Positions 1 to 7,908 of a DNA stretch of 64,000 nucleotides are shown piece by piece (position 1 is the first letter of the stretch; every line of letters begins with the position of its first letter). The notes below the pieces were generated by a model. The model ran no database searches. It was not told where the DNA came from and saw only the letters and a list, made by a program, of their open reading frames with translations. Source of the DNA: Gammaproteobacteria bacterium (GTDB lineage: Bacteria; Pseudomonadota; Gammaproteobacteria; Nitrococcales; Nitrococcaceae); assembly GCA_030433275.1 (NCBI GenBank), contig JAUILK010000009.1, positions 1 through 64,000 of the forward strand. The letters run 5' to 3'. Made by a program: the position numbers and the translations under genes.

Positions 1-55
1 TGATCTGTTCAAACTGCTCGCGCGTAATGTCGCTGGGATAGGCTTTCTTCCTCAT
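1..55 (-). CDS. IS5-family transposase, N-terminal fragment (partial at window edge)
   Basis: The minus strand from the ATG at 55 encodes MRKKAYPSDITREQFEQI and runs off the window. This start is typical of IS5/IS1031-type transposases, whose N-terminal domain begins with a short basic stretch and the YPSD-ITREQF pattern. Only 18 residues are visible, so the DDE catalytic residues cannot be checked. Its N-terminus differs from that of the second IS5-type transposase at 8600, so these are two different elements. The family call rests on a short match. Confidence 0.6.
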   Translation of the reverse strand, partial: MRKKAYPSDITREQFEQI

Positions 56-96
56 CCCCCCATTCTCGGGAATATCGAAGATCATGAACAGGCTCT
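1..96 (-). mobile_element. IS5-family insertion sequence, cut by the window edge
   Basis: The left edge holds the 5' end of a leftward transposase gene and, about 40 bp outside it, a terminus reading AGAGCCTGTTCATGATCTTC on the minus strand. That terminus resembles the outer end of the chimeric element at 8656 (AGAGCGTGTTATGAACTTCT), which supports an IS5-type end at about position 96. The rest of the element lies outside the window, so its integrity cannot be judged. Confidence 0.6.
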
Positions 97-319
97 AAGA
101 TTATTGAGCTAGGTATTATCCCGGATGTTCAGCTCGTCGCCCGGAACGCAAACTATCAACTGCCAAAAGAGGAGGGCACCGGCTTTATGACTTCGCGCGG
201 TTTTAATGGACGTTACAGTTCCACCAGCCGGGCGCCGCAATTCTTGCACTGCGTGCTTGTGATATCTCTGTGTCGTCGATCCAGCACAGTGCCTTTGTTC
301 GAAGGAGTAAAGAGCCATC

Positions 320-1279
320 ATGCACGATGCCGCAATCACCAAAACACCTCTGCTGGACCCGCGCAAGTTCCGTGATCCGGAAGTCATTGCCAACGGCGAG
401 CTCCGCGCACGGGTAAGACTCAAGCGGCTCGATACCCTATGGTTCAATACCGGCACACTGTGTAACCTCGCCTGCCGCAACTGCTACATCGAGTCCTCAC
501 CCCGCAACGACGCGCTCGTCTACTTAAGCCACGCGGAAGTGCGCCCTTACCTGGAGGAAATCGAGCGCGAGGGTTGCGGCACACAACTGATCGGCTTTAG
601 CGGCGGTGAGCCGTTCATGAATCCGGACCTGCCGGCGATGCTCGAAGAAGTACTCGCGCGCGGCCTCGAAGCACTGGTGCTGACCAATGCCATGAAGCCC
701 ATGATGAAAGTGGGCACGCGGCTTCTGGATATCCGTTCGCGTCACGGCGATCGCCTGACGATACGCGTGTCCATCGATCATTACACGCAAGGCCTGCACG
801 AACTGGAGCGGGGTCCCAAGTCCTGGGGGCCGACGCTGGCAGGTCTGCGCTGGCTCATCGACAACGGCTTTATCGTAAAACTCGCTGGACGGCTGTTCTG
901 CGGAGAGCCGGAAGCAGCCGTGCGAGAAGGATTCGCACGGTTATTCGAACGCGAGGAAATCCAGCTCGACGCTCACGATCCGACCGCACTGGTGTTGTTT
1001 CCGGAGATGGACGCACGGCTCGATGTTCCGGAGATAACCGAGGCATGCTGGGCGAAGCTCGGTACCTCGCCGGAGGCAATGATGTGCGCGAGCTCACGCA
1101 TGGTAGTCAAACGAAAAGGCGCGAAGCAGCCAGCCGTCGTCGCCTGTACGCTGCTGCCCTACGACCTGCGATTCCAGCTCGGCCATACCCTCATGGAATC
1201 CATTGTCGAAGTAAGGCTGAATCATCCGCACTGCGCCAAGTTCTGCGTGCTCGGCGGCGCGAGTTGCAGTACGCAGTAG
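320..1279 (+). CDS. Radical SAM protein with C-terminal cysteine cluster
   Basis: A 319-residue radical SAM enzyme of unknown reaction. The [4Fe-4S]-binding motif is C48-x3-C52-x2-C55, followed by the SAM-contacting GGEP motif at about residues 95-98. The C-terminus has several further cysteines, ending in a C-x3-C-x6-C arrangement, which suggests a SPASM- or Twitch-like domain holding an auxiliary cluster. Radical SAM enzymes cleave S-adenosylmethionine reductively to start radical chemistry on peptides, cofactors or small molecules; the substrate here cannot be named. The start is supported by AAGGAG about 12 nt upstream. It leads a tight operon: the DUF3047 gene starts 20 nt downstream and overlaps the VTT-reductase fusion gene. 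I infer a shared, perhaps redox or metalloid-related, pathway. Confidence 0.8.
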   Translation: MHDAAITKTPLLDPRKFRDPEVIANGELRARVRLKRLDTLWFNTGTLCNLACRNCYIESSPRNDALVYLSHAEVRPYLEEIEREGCGTQLIGFSGGEPFMNPDLPAMLEEVLARGLEALVLTNAMKPMMKVGTRLLDIRSRHGDRLTIRVSIDHYTQGLHELERGPKSWGPTLAGLRWLIDNGFIVKLAGRLFCGEPEAAVREGFARLFEREEIQLDAHDPTALVLFPEMDARLDVPEITEACWAKLGTSPEAMMCASSRMVVKRKGAKQPAVVACTLLPYDLRFQLGHTLMESIVEVRLNHPHCAKFCVLGGASCSTQ

Positions 1280-1299
1280 GCGCCAGGCTGGTGATCGCA

Positions 1300-2025
1300 A
1301 TGAAGGTGTTGAGACCCGTTCGGGCCACCCGATCCGGCCGTTACTATCGCACAGTCTTTCATAATGTGTGGCGATTGCTCGCTGCCGCTGCCTTCGTTAG
1401 CACGATCGTAGGCGCGCCGACCCACGCGGAGGTCTTGAGAGGTTTCTCCAACGGCGACCTGAACGGTTGGGAGGAGAAATCGTTTCAGGGTCACACAGAC
1501 TACACATTGGTCAACCTGGATGGTGAGACGGTACTGCACGCCCGCTGCGACGCCGCTGCCTCCGTGCTCTACCTCGAGCGCCATATCGACCTACGGCAGA
1601 CCCCCTGGTTGCATTGGCGCTGGCGGGTGAACCGCACCTTCACGAAGGTCGACGAGCGCAGCAAGCAGGGCGATGACTACCCGGCTCGAGTGTACGTGGT
1701 AGTGGACGGCGGGCTACTGCCCTGGCGCACCCTCGCTGTAAACTACGTATGGGCAAGCCGCGAGCCCAAAGGCTCCCACTGGCCCAACGCCTACACCGGT
1801 AACGCCCACATGGTCGCACTGCGATCCGGCAGCGCCGATACCAAACACTGGGAAGTGGAGACCCGTAACGTCCGGCAGGACTTCAAGCGCTTCTACGGCA
1901 AGGAGATGGAGCGCATCGACGGTGTCGCCGCCCTCATGACCGATTGCGACAACACCGGCGGACGCGCGGAAGCCTGGTACGGGGATATCGAGTTTCTCGG
2001 ACAATCCCCCGAGGGGAAGCGATGA
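1300..2025 (+). CDS. DUF3047 family exported protein
   Basis: A 241-residue protein from the ATG at 1300. The same frame is open further upstream, but that stretch lies inside the radical SAM gene and lacks conserved character. The N-terminus has a basic region, a hydrophobic stretch (LLAAAAFVSTIV) and a plausible cleavage after THA at about residue 43, so periplasmic export is likely. The mature part is rich in Trp and Tyr (LHWRWRV, VNYVWAS, EAWYGDIEF), as expected of DUF3047, a family thought to be beta-rich and lacking an assigned function. Its stop overlaps the start of the next gene (ATGA), indicating coupled translation. The family call is by recognition of the overall pattern; the role is unknown. 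Confidence 0.7.
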   Translation: MKVLRPVRATRSGRYYRTVFHNVWRLLAAAAFVSTIVGAPTHAEVLRGFSNGDLNGWEEKSFQGHTDYTLVNLDGETVLHARCDAAASVLYLERHIDLRQTPWLHWRWRVNRTFTKVDERSKQGDDYPARVYVVVDGGLLPWRTLAVNYVWASREPKGSHWPNAYTGNAHMVALRSGSADTKHWEVETRNVRQDFKRFYGKEMERIDGVAALMTDCDNTGGRAEAWYGDIEFLGQSPEGKR

Positions 2026-4208
2026 AATCGCGCAAGTGGCTACTGCTCGGACTGCTCGTCCTGATCATCGGTGCCTTCTTTGCATTCGATCTAGGCCGCT
2101 TCCTGAGCTTCTCCTACCTCAAGGAACAACACTCGGAGCTGCAGGCAATGGTCGCTGCGCACTGGCTAACGGCCGCCGGGGTTTATTTCCTGCTCTATGT
2201 TGCCGTGACCGCTTTTTCTTTGCCTGGTGCGGCCGTGATGACCTTGGCAGGCGGTGCGGTCTTCGGACTTCTGGGGGGCGCGTTGCTCGTCTCCTTCGCC
2301 TCCACCTTGGGCGCCACGCTGGCCTTTTTGATCTCCCGCTTCGTGCTGCGCGAGGCGATCAGCCGCCGCTTCGGCGCACGGCTGGAGGCCATCGATCGCG
2401 GCATAGCCAAGGATGGAGCGTTCTACCTCTTTACCCTACGCCTGGTCCCGGTGTTTCCGTTTTTCGTGATCAACCTATTGATGGGGCTGACGGCGCTTAA
2501 AACGGTCACCTTCTGGTGGGTGAGTCAACTGGGTATGCTGCCGGGCACGCTCGTTTACGTAAACGCCGGCACCCAGCTCGCTCATCTGGACTCCGCCGCC
2601 GGCATCCTCTCTCCCGGTCTCCTGTTCGCGTTCGCCCTGCTGGGAGTGTTTCCACTGTTTGCCCAAAAGGGAGTAACCCTCATGCAGTCACGCAAAGCCC
2701 TGCGCGCCTTTACCAAGCCGCGGCGCTTTGATCGCAACCTCATCGTGATCGGCGCCGGCTCCGCCGGCCTGGTCAGCGCTTACATCGCCGCCGCCGTGAA
2801 AGCCAAAGTGACATTGATCGAAAAGCACAAAATGGGCGGCGACTGCCTCAATACTGGCTGTGTGCCTTCCAAGGCGCTGCTGCGCTCAGCCAAGTTCGTC
2901 TCTCATGTGCGCCGGGCGCAAGAGTTCGGCATGCGTTCGGCGGATGTGGATTTCGACTTCGCCCAAGTCATGGAACGCGTGCGGCAGGTGGTGCAACGCA
3001 TCGAGCCGCACGACTCGGTGGCGCGTTATACGGAACTGGGCGTGGAAGTGCTCGAGGGCACGGCCAAGATCATCTCCCCCTATACCGTTGAGGTAAACGG
3101 TCGCACCCTCACCACTCGGTGCATCATCATCGCCGCCGGCGCCTCGCCTTTCGTGCCCCCTATTCCTGGTCTGCAGGAGACCGGCTATCTCACGTCGGAT
3201 ACGCTCTGGGATCTGCGCGCGCGCCCCAAACGTTTGGTGGTGCTCGGCGGCGGTCCCGTCGGTAGCGAGTTGGCCCAGGCCTTTGCCCGGCTGGGCTGTA
3301 CGGTGATTCAGGTGGAAATGGGAGATCGCCTGCTACCGCACGAGGACCCCGAAATCGCCGACCTCGTGCTGGAGCGCTTCCGGGCCGAGGGCATCGATGT
3401 GCGCCTCGCCCACAAGGCCAAGGCGGCCCGCCGGGAGACGGGCCACAAGGTGTTAACATGCGAGCACGCGGGCCAAGACGTTGAGTTTGCCTGTGACGAG
3501 ATCCTGGTGGCTGTGGGCCGAGCCGCCAACGTCCAAGGTTACGGCCTGGAGGAGTTGGGGGTGGAACTGAGCGAGCGGCGCACGGTGACCGTGAATCCCT
3601 TCCTGCAAACCAACTATCCCACCATCTACGCTTGCGGCGATGTGGCCGGCCCCTATCAATTCACTCACACGGCCGCCCATCAGGCATGGTATGCCGCAGT
3701 CAATGCTCTGTTCGGCAGTCCGCTCAAGCGCTTCAAGGTAGATTATTCCGTGATCCCCTGGGCGACCTTTACCGAGCCAGAAGTGGCTACCGTAGGGTTC
3801 AATGAGTCCATGGCCAAGCAACGAGGCGTCCCCTACCAGCTCACGACCTACGGCATCGCCGAACTGGACCGAGCCATTGCCGATTCCGAAGCCCATGGTT
3901 TGGTAAAAGTACTCACCGTGCCGGGCAAGGATAAAATCCTGGGAGCGACAATCGCCGGTGAACATGCCGGTGACCTGATCGCCGAGTTCGTACTGGCCAT
4001 GCGCTGGAAGCTGGGACTCAACAAAATCCTGAGCACCATCCACATCTACCCTACTCTCGCAGAAGCCAATAAATACGCCGCCGGCGCCTGGCGCCGAGCC
4101 AACACCTCCCCCCGAACGCTGGTCTGGTTGGAGCGCTTCCATACCTGGCGCCGGGGGAGTGTTCGGGCCGAATCACCTTCAACCCGCTCCCGGCGTAAAA
4201 CCGCCTGA
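2022..4208 (+). CDS. VTT/TVP38 membrane domain fused to a mercuric-reductase-like FAD disulfide reductase
   Basis: A 728-residue fusion. Residues 1 to about 225 form a polytopic membrane domain of the VTT (TVP38/TMEM64, SNARE-associated) type. From about residue 240 follows a complete class I pyridine nucleotide-disulfide oxidoreductase: FAD-binding GAGSAG, the redox-active disulfide in GGDCLNTGCVPSK, the NAD(P)H-binding GGGPVGSE, a second FAD contact (ACGDVAG) and a C-terminal dimerisation domain. The family is often annotated as mercuric reductase or dihydrolipoamide dehydrogenase. Neither fits well: there is no N-terminal heavy-metal domain and no C-terminal vicinal cysteine pair for Hg(II), and the lipoamide-type HxH is HIY here. 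The substrate is unknown. The ATG at 2022 overlaps the preceding stop. The soluble reductase is probably tethered to the cytoplasmic face of the inner membrane. Confidence 0.85.
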   Translation: MKSRKWLLLGLLVLIIGAFFAFDLGRFLSFSYLKEQHSELQAMVAAHWLTAAGVYFLLYVAVTAFSLPGAAVMTLAGGAVFGLLGGALLVSFASTLGATLAFLISRFVLREAISRRFGARLEAIDRGIAKDGAFYLFTLRLVPVFPFFVINLLMGLTALKTVTFWWVSQLGMLPGTLVYVNAGTQLAHLDSAAGILSPGLLFAFALLGVFPLFAQKGVTLMQSRKALRAFTKPRRFDRNLIVIGAGSAGLVSAYIAAAVKAKVTLIEKHKMGGDCLNTGCVPSKALLRSAKFVSHVRRAQEFGMRSADVDFDFAQVMERVRQVVQRIEPHDSVARYTELGVEVLEGTAKIISPYTVEVNGRTLTTRCIIIAAGASPFVPPIPGLQETGYLTSDTLWDLRARPKRLVVLGGGPVGSELAQAFARLGCTVIQVEMGDRLLPHEDPEIADLVLERFRAEGIDVRLAHKAKAARRETGHKVLTCEHAGQDVEFACDEILVAVGRAANVQGYGLEELGVELSERRTVTVNPFLQTNYPTIYACGDVAGPYQFTHTAAHQAWYAAVNALFGSPLKRFKVDYSVIPWATFTEPEVATVGFNESMAKQRGVPYQLTTYGIAELDRAIADSEAHGLVKVLTVPGKDKILGATIAGEHAGDLIAEFVLAMRWKLGLNKILSTIHIYPTLAEANKYAAGAWRRANTSPRTLVWLERFHTWRRGSVRAESPSTRSRRKTA

Positions 4209-4278
4209 TACGCTGTACCTGGCCAAACCAGGACTAAAACCGAGGCACGCAATTCGCCCCAACGGCGGCCTCTTGAGC

Positions 4279-5742
4279 TCAAAAGCGCCTCAGGAGCGAA
4301 CCCAACACACCACGGACGATCTGACGACCAAGCTGGGTGCCAATCGTTCGCGTAACGCTTTTAACGAAGGCTTCACCGACGCTCTGACGGCGGCCGCCGC
4401 GGGCCCGGCTCGAACGCCCTGCAGCCGACTCGACTGACACCGCTGCGGCCTGTTCTTCTGCAGCGGCGCGCTGGCTTAAGAGTTCGTAAGCCGATTCACG
4501 CTCAAGCGGATGATCATAATGCCCGAGGAACGGGCTCGCGCGCAGGATTGCCGCACGCTCAGCGGCATTCGCAGGCCCGATTCGGGAGGTGGGCGGGCGA
4601 ATCAAGGTGCGCTGCACGACACTGGGTATACCCTGCTCCTCGAGCACGGATACCAGCGCCTCGCCGACACCGAGTTCGGTAATCACATCCGCGGTCTCGA
4701 ACTCGGGGTTGGCGCGGAAGGTATCGGCCGCCGCCCGCACGGCCTTCTGGTCCTTCGGGGTAAAGGCGCGCAGCGCGTGTTGGACGCGATTGCCGAGCTG
4801 GCCTAACACGTCATCGGGAATATCGAGCGGGCTCTGGGTGATAAAATAAACGCCGACACCCTTGGAGCGGATGAGCCGCACGACCTGCTCGACCTTGTCG
4901 CGCACGATCTTGGGAGCGCCGTCGAAGAGCAAATGCGCCTCGTCGAAGAAAAACACGAGTCGCGGCTTATCCAGATCCCCCACCTCGGGCAAACGCTCGA
5001 ACAGCTCCGAGAGCAACCAGAGCAAAAAGGTGGCATAGAGGTTAGGGCTGCGCACGAGTCGGGCCGCCGCCAACACATGGACCCGACCACGGCCATCGGG
5101 CGCGACCTGCAGAAAATCGTCAATGTCGAGGGATGGCTCGCCGAAGAACCGCTCACCGTCTTCACGCTCGATGTTGAGCAATCTCCTGAGTATCGCACCG
5201 ACCGAGGCCCGGCTGACGTTACCGTAGCGCGCGCTGAACTCCTTGGCGTGCTCGGCGACATATTGCAGCGTCGCGCGCAAATCCTTCAAATCAAGCAGCA
5301 GCAGGCCTTCCTCGTCGGCAAGCTCAAAGGCGACGTTCAGCACCCCCTCCTGCGTATCATTGAGCTCCAACAGGCGCGCGATGAGCAATGGCCCAAGCTC
5401 CGAAATCGTCGTGCGCACCGGATGGCCCTGCTCACCGAACACATCCCAGAATACCGTTGGCGCGCCGCCGAACGCGAAATCATCAACACCGATGCGCTCG
5501 ATACGCTCAGCGAGCCTCGGGCTCGGCGTTCCGGGCTGTGAGATACCTGACAGATCGCCCTTCACATCGGCGAGGAACACCGGCACACCGAGGTTTGCAA
5601 ACCCTTCGGCAAGTACCTGCAAAGTCACGGTCTTACCCGTTCCGGTCGCCCCCGCAATCAATCCGTGACGATTGGCGTAACGTGGCTTCAGGCAAACCCG
5701 CGACTGCCCCAGACCAATGAAGAGGTCAGTATCGTCGGACAT
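4279..5742 (-). CDS. HerA/YjgR-like ATPase (DUF853)
   Basis: A 487-residue P-loop ATPase related to the HerA/FtsK clade, matching the bacterial DUF853 (E. coli YjgR) group. It has Walker A GATGTGKT at residues 31-38, a Walker B region (LVFFFDEAHLLF) near residue 260 and a sensor-like FITQSPLDIP. The biological role of YjgR proteins is not established; HerA relatives are hexameric DNA translocases. An upstream in-frame ATG at 5748 exists, but GGGAG directly abuts it, while the ATG at 5742 has proper spacing, so I chose 5742. The C-terminus is basic and low-complexity (AAAEEQAAA followed by RSSRARGGRR). It converges on the VTT-reductase gene with about 70 bp between the stops. Confidence 0.85.
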   Translation of the reverse strand: MSDDTDLFIGLGQSRVCLKPRYANRHGLIAGATGTGKTVTLQVLAEGFANLGVPVFLADVKGDLSGISQPGTPSPRLAERIERIGVDDFAFGGAPTVFWDVFGEQGHPVRTTISELGPLLIARLLELNDTQEGVLNVAFELADEEGLLLLDLKDLRATLQYVAEHAKEFSARYGNVSRASVGAILRRLLNIEREDGERFFGEPSLDIDDFLQVAPDGRGRVHVLAAARLVRSPNLYATFLLWLLSELFERLPEVGDLDKPRLVFFFDEAHLLFDGAPKIVRDKVEQVVRLIRSKGVGVYFITQSPLDIPDDVLGQLGNRVQHALRAFTPKDQKAVRAAADTFRANPEFETADVITELGVGEALVSVLEEQGIPSVVQRTLIRPPTSRIGPANAAERAAILRASPFLGHYDHPLERESAYELLSQRAAAEEQAAAVSVESAAGRSSRARGGRRQSVGEAFVKSVTRTIGTQLGRQIVRGVLGSLLRRF

Positions 5743-5996
5743 ATTCATCTCCCATGATTGCCTCTATTTGCCCGGCTAAGGAAATACACTCACTCCGATT
5801 CAACTCTTAACTTGCCATAGCCGGCTATGGTTGGTATCGATAAGAATGCGCGTCAGCAATCCGGCGCCAGCCGGCATCGGTAAACGCTGGACCACGGAGA
5901 AGCGCACCTTTCGCGCAGTCGCACTGACCGACGGCCAATAAAGATTTCAGGCCGCTCATAAACAATCTGACAACACCACCGCCGGCGGACCACCTC

Positions 5997-6587
5997 ATGA
6001 AACGCCTTTGGCTCATTGATGGAAGCTACATTCACGCCAATAATATTCAACGTTTCGGCGCCCATACCCGAGTTGACTACTTAAAACTGCGGCGTTTGAT
6101 CGAAGAACACCTCGGCATACTGTGGCGCGGCTATTACCTCAACAGCGTGCAAAGCGATGCGCACAGTGCCCGCGAGCGTTTTCATAGCTGGTTGCAAAGC
6201 GCGGCCCCCAATGGCCCGCATCTCATCGTGAAGCTCTACGGCCTCAAAAACGAGCGGGTCGAAAACGCCTTCTGCGTCGATTGTGGCACAAAAATCGAAG
6301 TCTGCTGCCCGCATGGCGGGCCGGACCACCATCTGGTCAACCAGCGCCAAATGGGGGTAGACGTCGGACTCGCCACTCTGGCACTCGCCCACAAGGAACG
6401 CTACGACTGCCTCGTACTCTCCTCGGGTGACGGGGACCTGTTGGACGCCGTGGAACATCTCTGCGAGAACGGCAAGCGTATCGAACTTGCCGTATTCTCA
6501 ACGGGCGTTTCAACGGATCTACAGGCCCGGGCCGATCGCGTACTTTGGATCGATGACCACATGGAAGAGCTGGCGACGCCGGGTTGA
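5997..6587 (+). CDS. NYN-domain (PIN-like) putative ribonuclease
   Basis: A 196-residue protein of the NYN/DUF88 (LabA-like) family, PIN-fold proteins predicted to bind one or more metal ions and cut RNA. Visible acidic residues in family positions are D8 in LIDGS, D122 in GVDVGL, and D145 and D147 in SSGDGDLLDAV. An unusual middle segment carries CVDC (93-96) and CC (103-104) followed by His residues (106 and 111-112), which might bind zinc. It stands alone about 250 bp downstream of the divergently transcribed HerA-like gene. Its 3' part overlaps, on the opposite strand, the open frame of the gene remnant next door. The family is clear; the target RNA is unknown. Confidence 0.8.
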   Translation: MKRLWLIDGSYIHANNIQRFGAHTRVDYLKLRRLIEEHLGILWRGYYLNSVQSDAHSARERFHSWLQSAAPNGPHLIVKLYGLKNERVENAFCVDCGTKIEVCCPHGGPDHHLVNQRQMGVDVGLATLALAHKERYDCLVLSSGDGDLLDAVEHLCENGKRIELAVFSTGVSTDLQARADRVLWIDDHMEELATPG

Positions 6588-7063
6588 ATCTGGCTGTCTT
6601 CCGCCTCTACCAAGTCGGGCCAGAATGTTCGGTTCGCCACATTACGCGCGGCTTCCATTATCGCCTCGCACGCTGCTTTGACCACACGGCTTTGTGCATC
6701 GTATTGCGCTCGAAGGTGTCTTTGGCCGCGCGTGAATGCGTCTTTCGCAAGCACGGAGAAGGCCACGGCAATACCCGGACAGGCGGCGCTGACATCGTGC
6801 AGCAACGAATCGACATCAGAACCGACAGGCCGGGATGTGCTCACGGCGATTTCGCCAATCAGGCGGCGGGTATCATCCCGCCCATCCCGCTTCAGGCGCT
6901 GCACCCAGCTCACAGCGGCTCGCCGTTCAGTGGGCGTTAGCAACTTATCCGATACCTTGACCTTATTCCCCCTACCCCGCTTGGTCGGTGTCACCAGGAC
7001 GCGGTGTTTGCTGCTGGGTGCGAACACCTTGCGACCTTGTTGCAGCCCACTTATCCAGAGCAA
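6588..7063 (-). pseudogene. Remnant of an unrecognised gene, interrupted at the IS481 end
   Basis: On the minus strand a frame stays open from the insertion-sequence boundary at about 7086 down to 6401, crossing the 3' end of the NYN gene. From 7063 to about 6588 it reads like true coding sequence, with balanced codons and a plausible helical protein (for example VSWVQRLKRDG and FSVLAKDAFTRGQ). No ATG start with a ribosome-binding site is visible: the first usable codons are TTG at 7063 and a GTG about 36 bases further in. The frame is open right up to the insertion-sequence end, so the 5' part was probably lost when the element arrived. Beyond 6588 the frame lies antisense to the NYN gene and is unlikely to be protein. 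I recognise no family. Confidence 0.35.
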
Positions 7064-7080
7064 TGAAAATAATATATAGC

Positions 7081-7908
7081 CTATTTGTCAGGTCCCGGAT
7101 GATTACGAACTTGACGTATAAACAGATCAGGGTGTTTGTGCTGCCAATCTTTGAGAGCCTGAATGGGCGTTCGGTGCTCAAGTGCCTTCTGCGGGATGTG
7201 TTGATTGTACAGGTAGCAGTAGCGCTTGAGGGTTGTCGCCAGATCCTGGCGCGAGTCAAAGCGATGCGTGGCCAAGACCTCGCTGATGCGCCCGTTGAAG
7301 CGCTCGACCATGCCGTTGGTCTGCGGATGGCGCACCGGGGCAAGGCGGTGCTCGATACCGAGCTCGTCGCAGAGCTGGTCAAAGCGATGGGCACCGCTGG
7401 CTTGGCGGTGTTTGCCCTGCAGTCGGTCGGTGAAGGCCTTGTCATTGTCGGTGAGCAGCCGATGGATGCGAAACGGTGCCTTCTCACGCACGGCCTTGAG
7501 AAAGGCGCTGGCCGAGCGGGTGGATTTGTCCGCCTTGAGCTCGAGGTAAACCCAGCGGCTCGCCCGATCGATGGCCACAAACAGATACTGGCGCGCCGTC
7601 TCATCGGGCATCTGCGGGAGGTATTTGTAGTCGATATGGACATAGCCTGGCGTATAGGCCTTAAAGGCCTTGCTCGGGCGCTTTGCCTGCTCAGCCGGGC
7701 GCAGATCCGCCAGACGGCTGATCCCATGGCGGCGCAGGCAGCGATCCAGTCCCGAGCGGGAGACGCCTGGATTGAGGAACTCGCGCACCACGACCAACAG
7801 ATCATCGAGTGGCAGCTGCAGTGTGCGGCGCAGTTCCACGGCGATGGCCTCCTGCGCCGGGCTCAGCGTAGTTAGCAAATTGTGCCGGGTGTGAGAGCGG
7901 TCGTAGTC
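7081..7908 (-). pseudogene. IS481-family transposase, 5' truncated
   Basis: This is the catalytic part of an IS481-type transposase, about 270 residues. The rve-type DDE core is present: D in [10 protein letters not shown] in LLTDNDKAF, and E in [10 protein letters not shown]. The N-terminal helix-turn-helix region (roughly 60-80 residues in relatives) is missing. At about 7905 the frame runs without a stop into the C-terminal part of the IS5-type transposase, with the seam near [11 protein letters not shown]. The stop codon at 7081-7083 lies just outside the TGT terminus at 7086, so the last codons use flanking DNA. The resulting single open frame (7081-8115) is a fusion artefact, not a natural gene. 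Confidence 0.7.

Noticed and set aside
1045-1299. N-terminal extension of the DUF3047 gene
   Set aside because: The open frame overlaps the radical SAM gene and is arginine-rich without family conservation; the ATG at 1300 gives a proper signal peptide.
6988-7875. Plus-strand open frame of 295 codons across the insertion sequence
   Set aside because: It lies antisense to the IS481 transposase, has no ribosome-binding site and its protein has no recognisable character.
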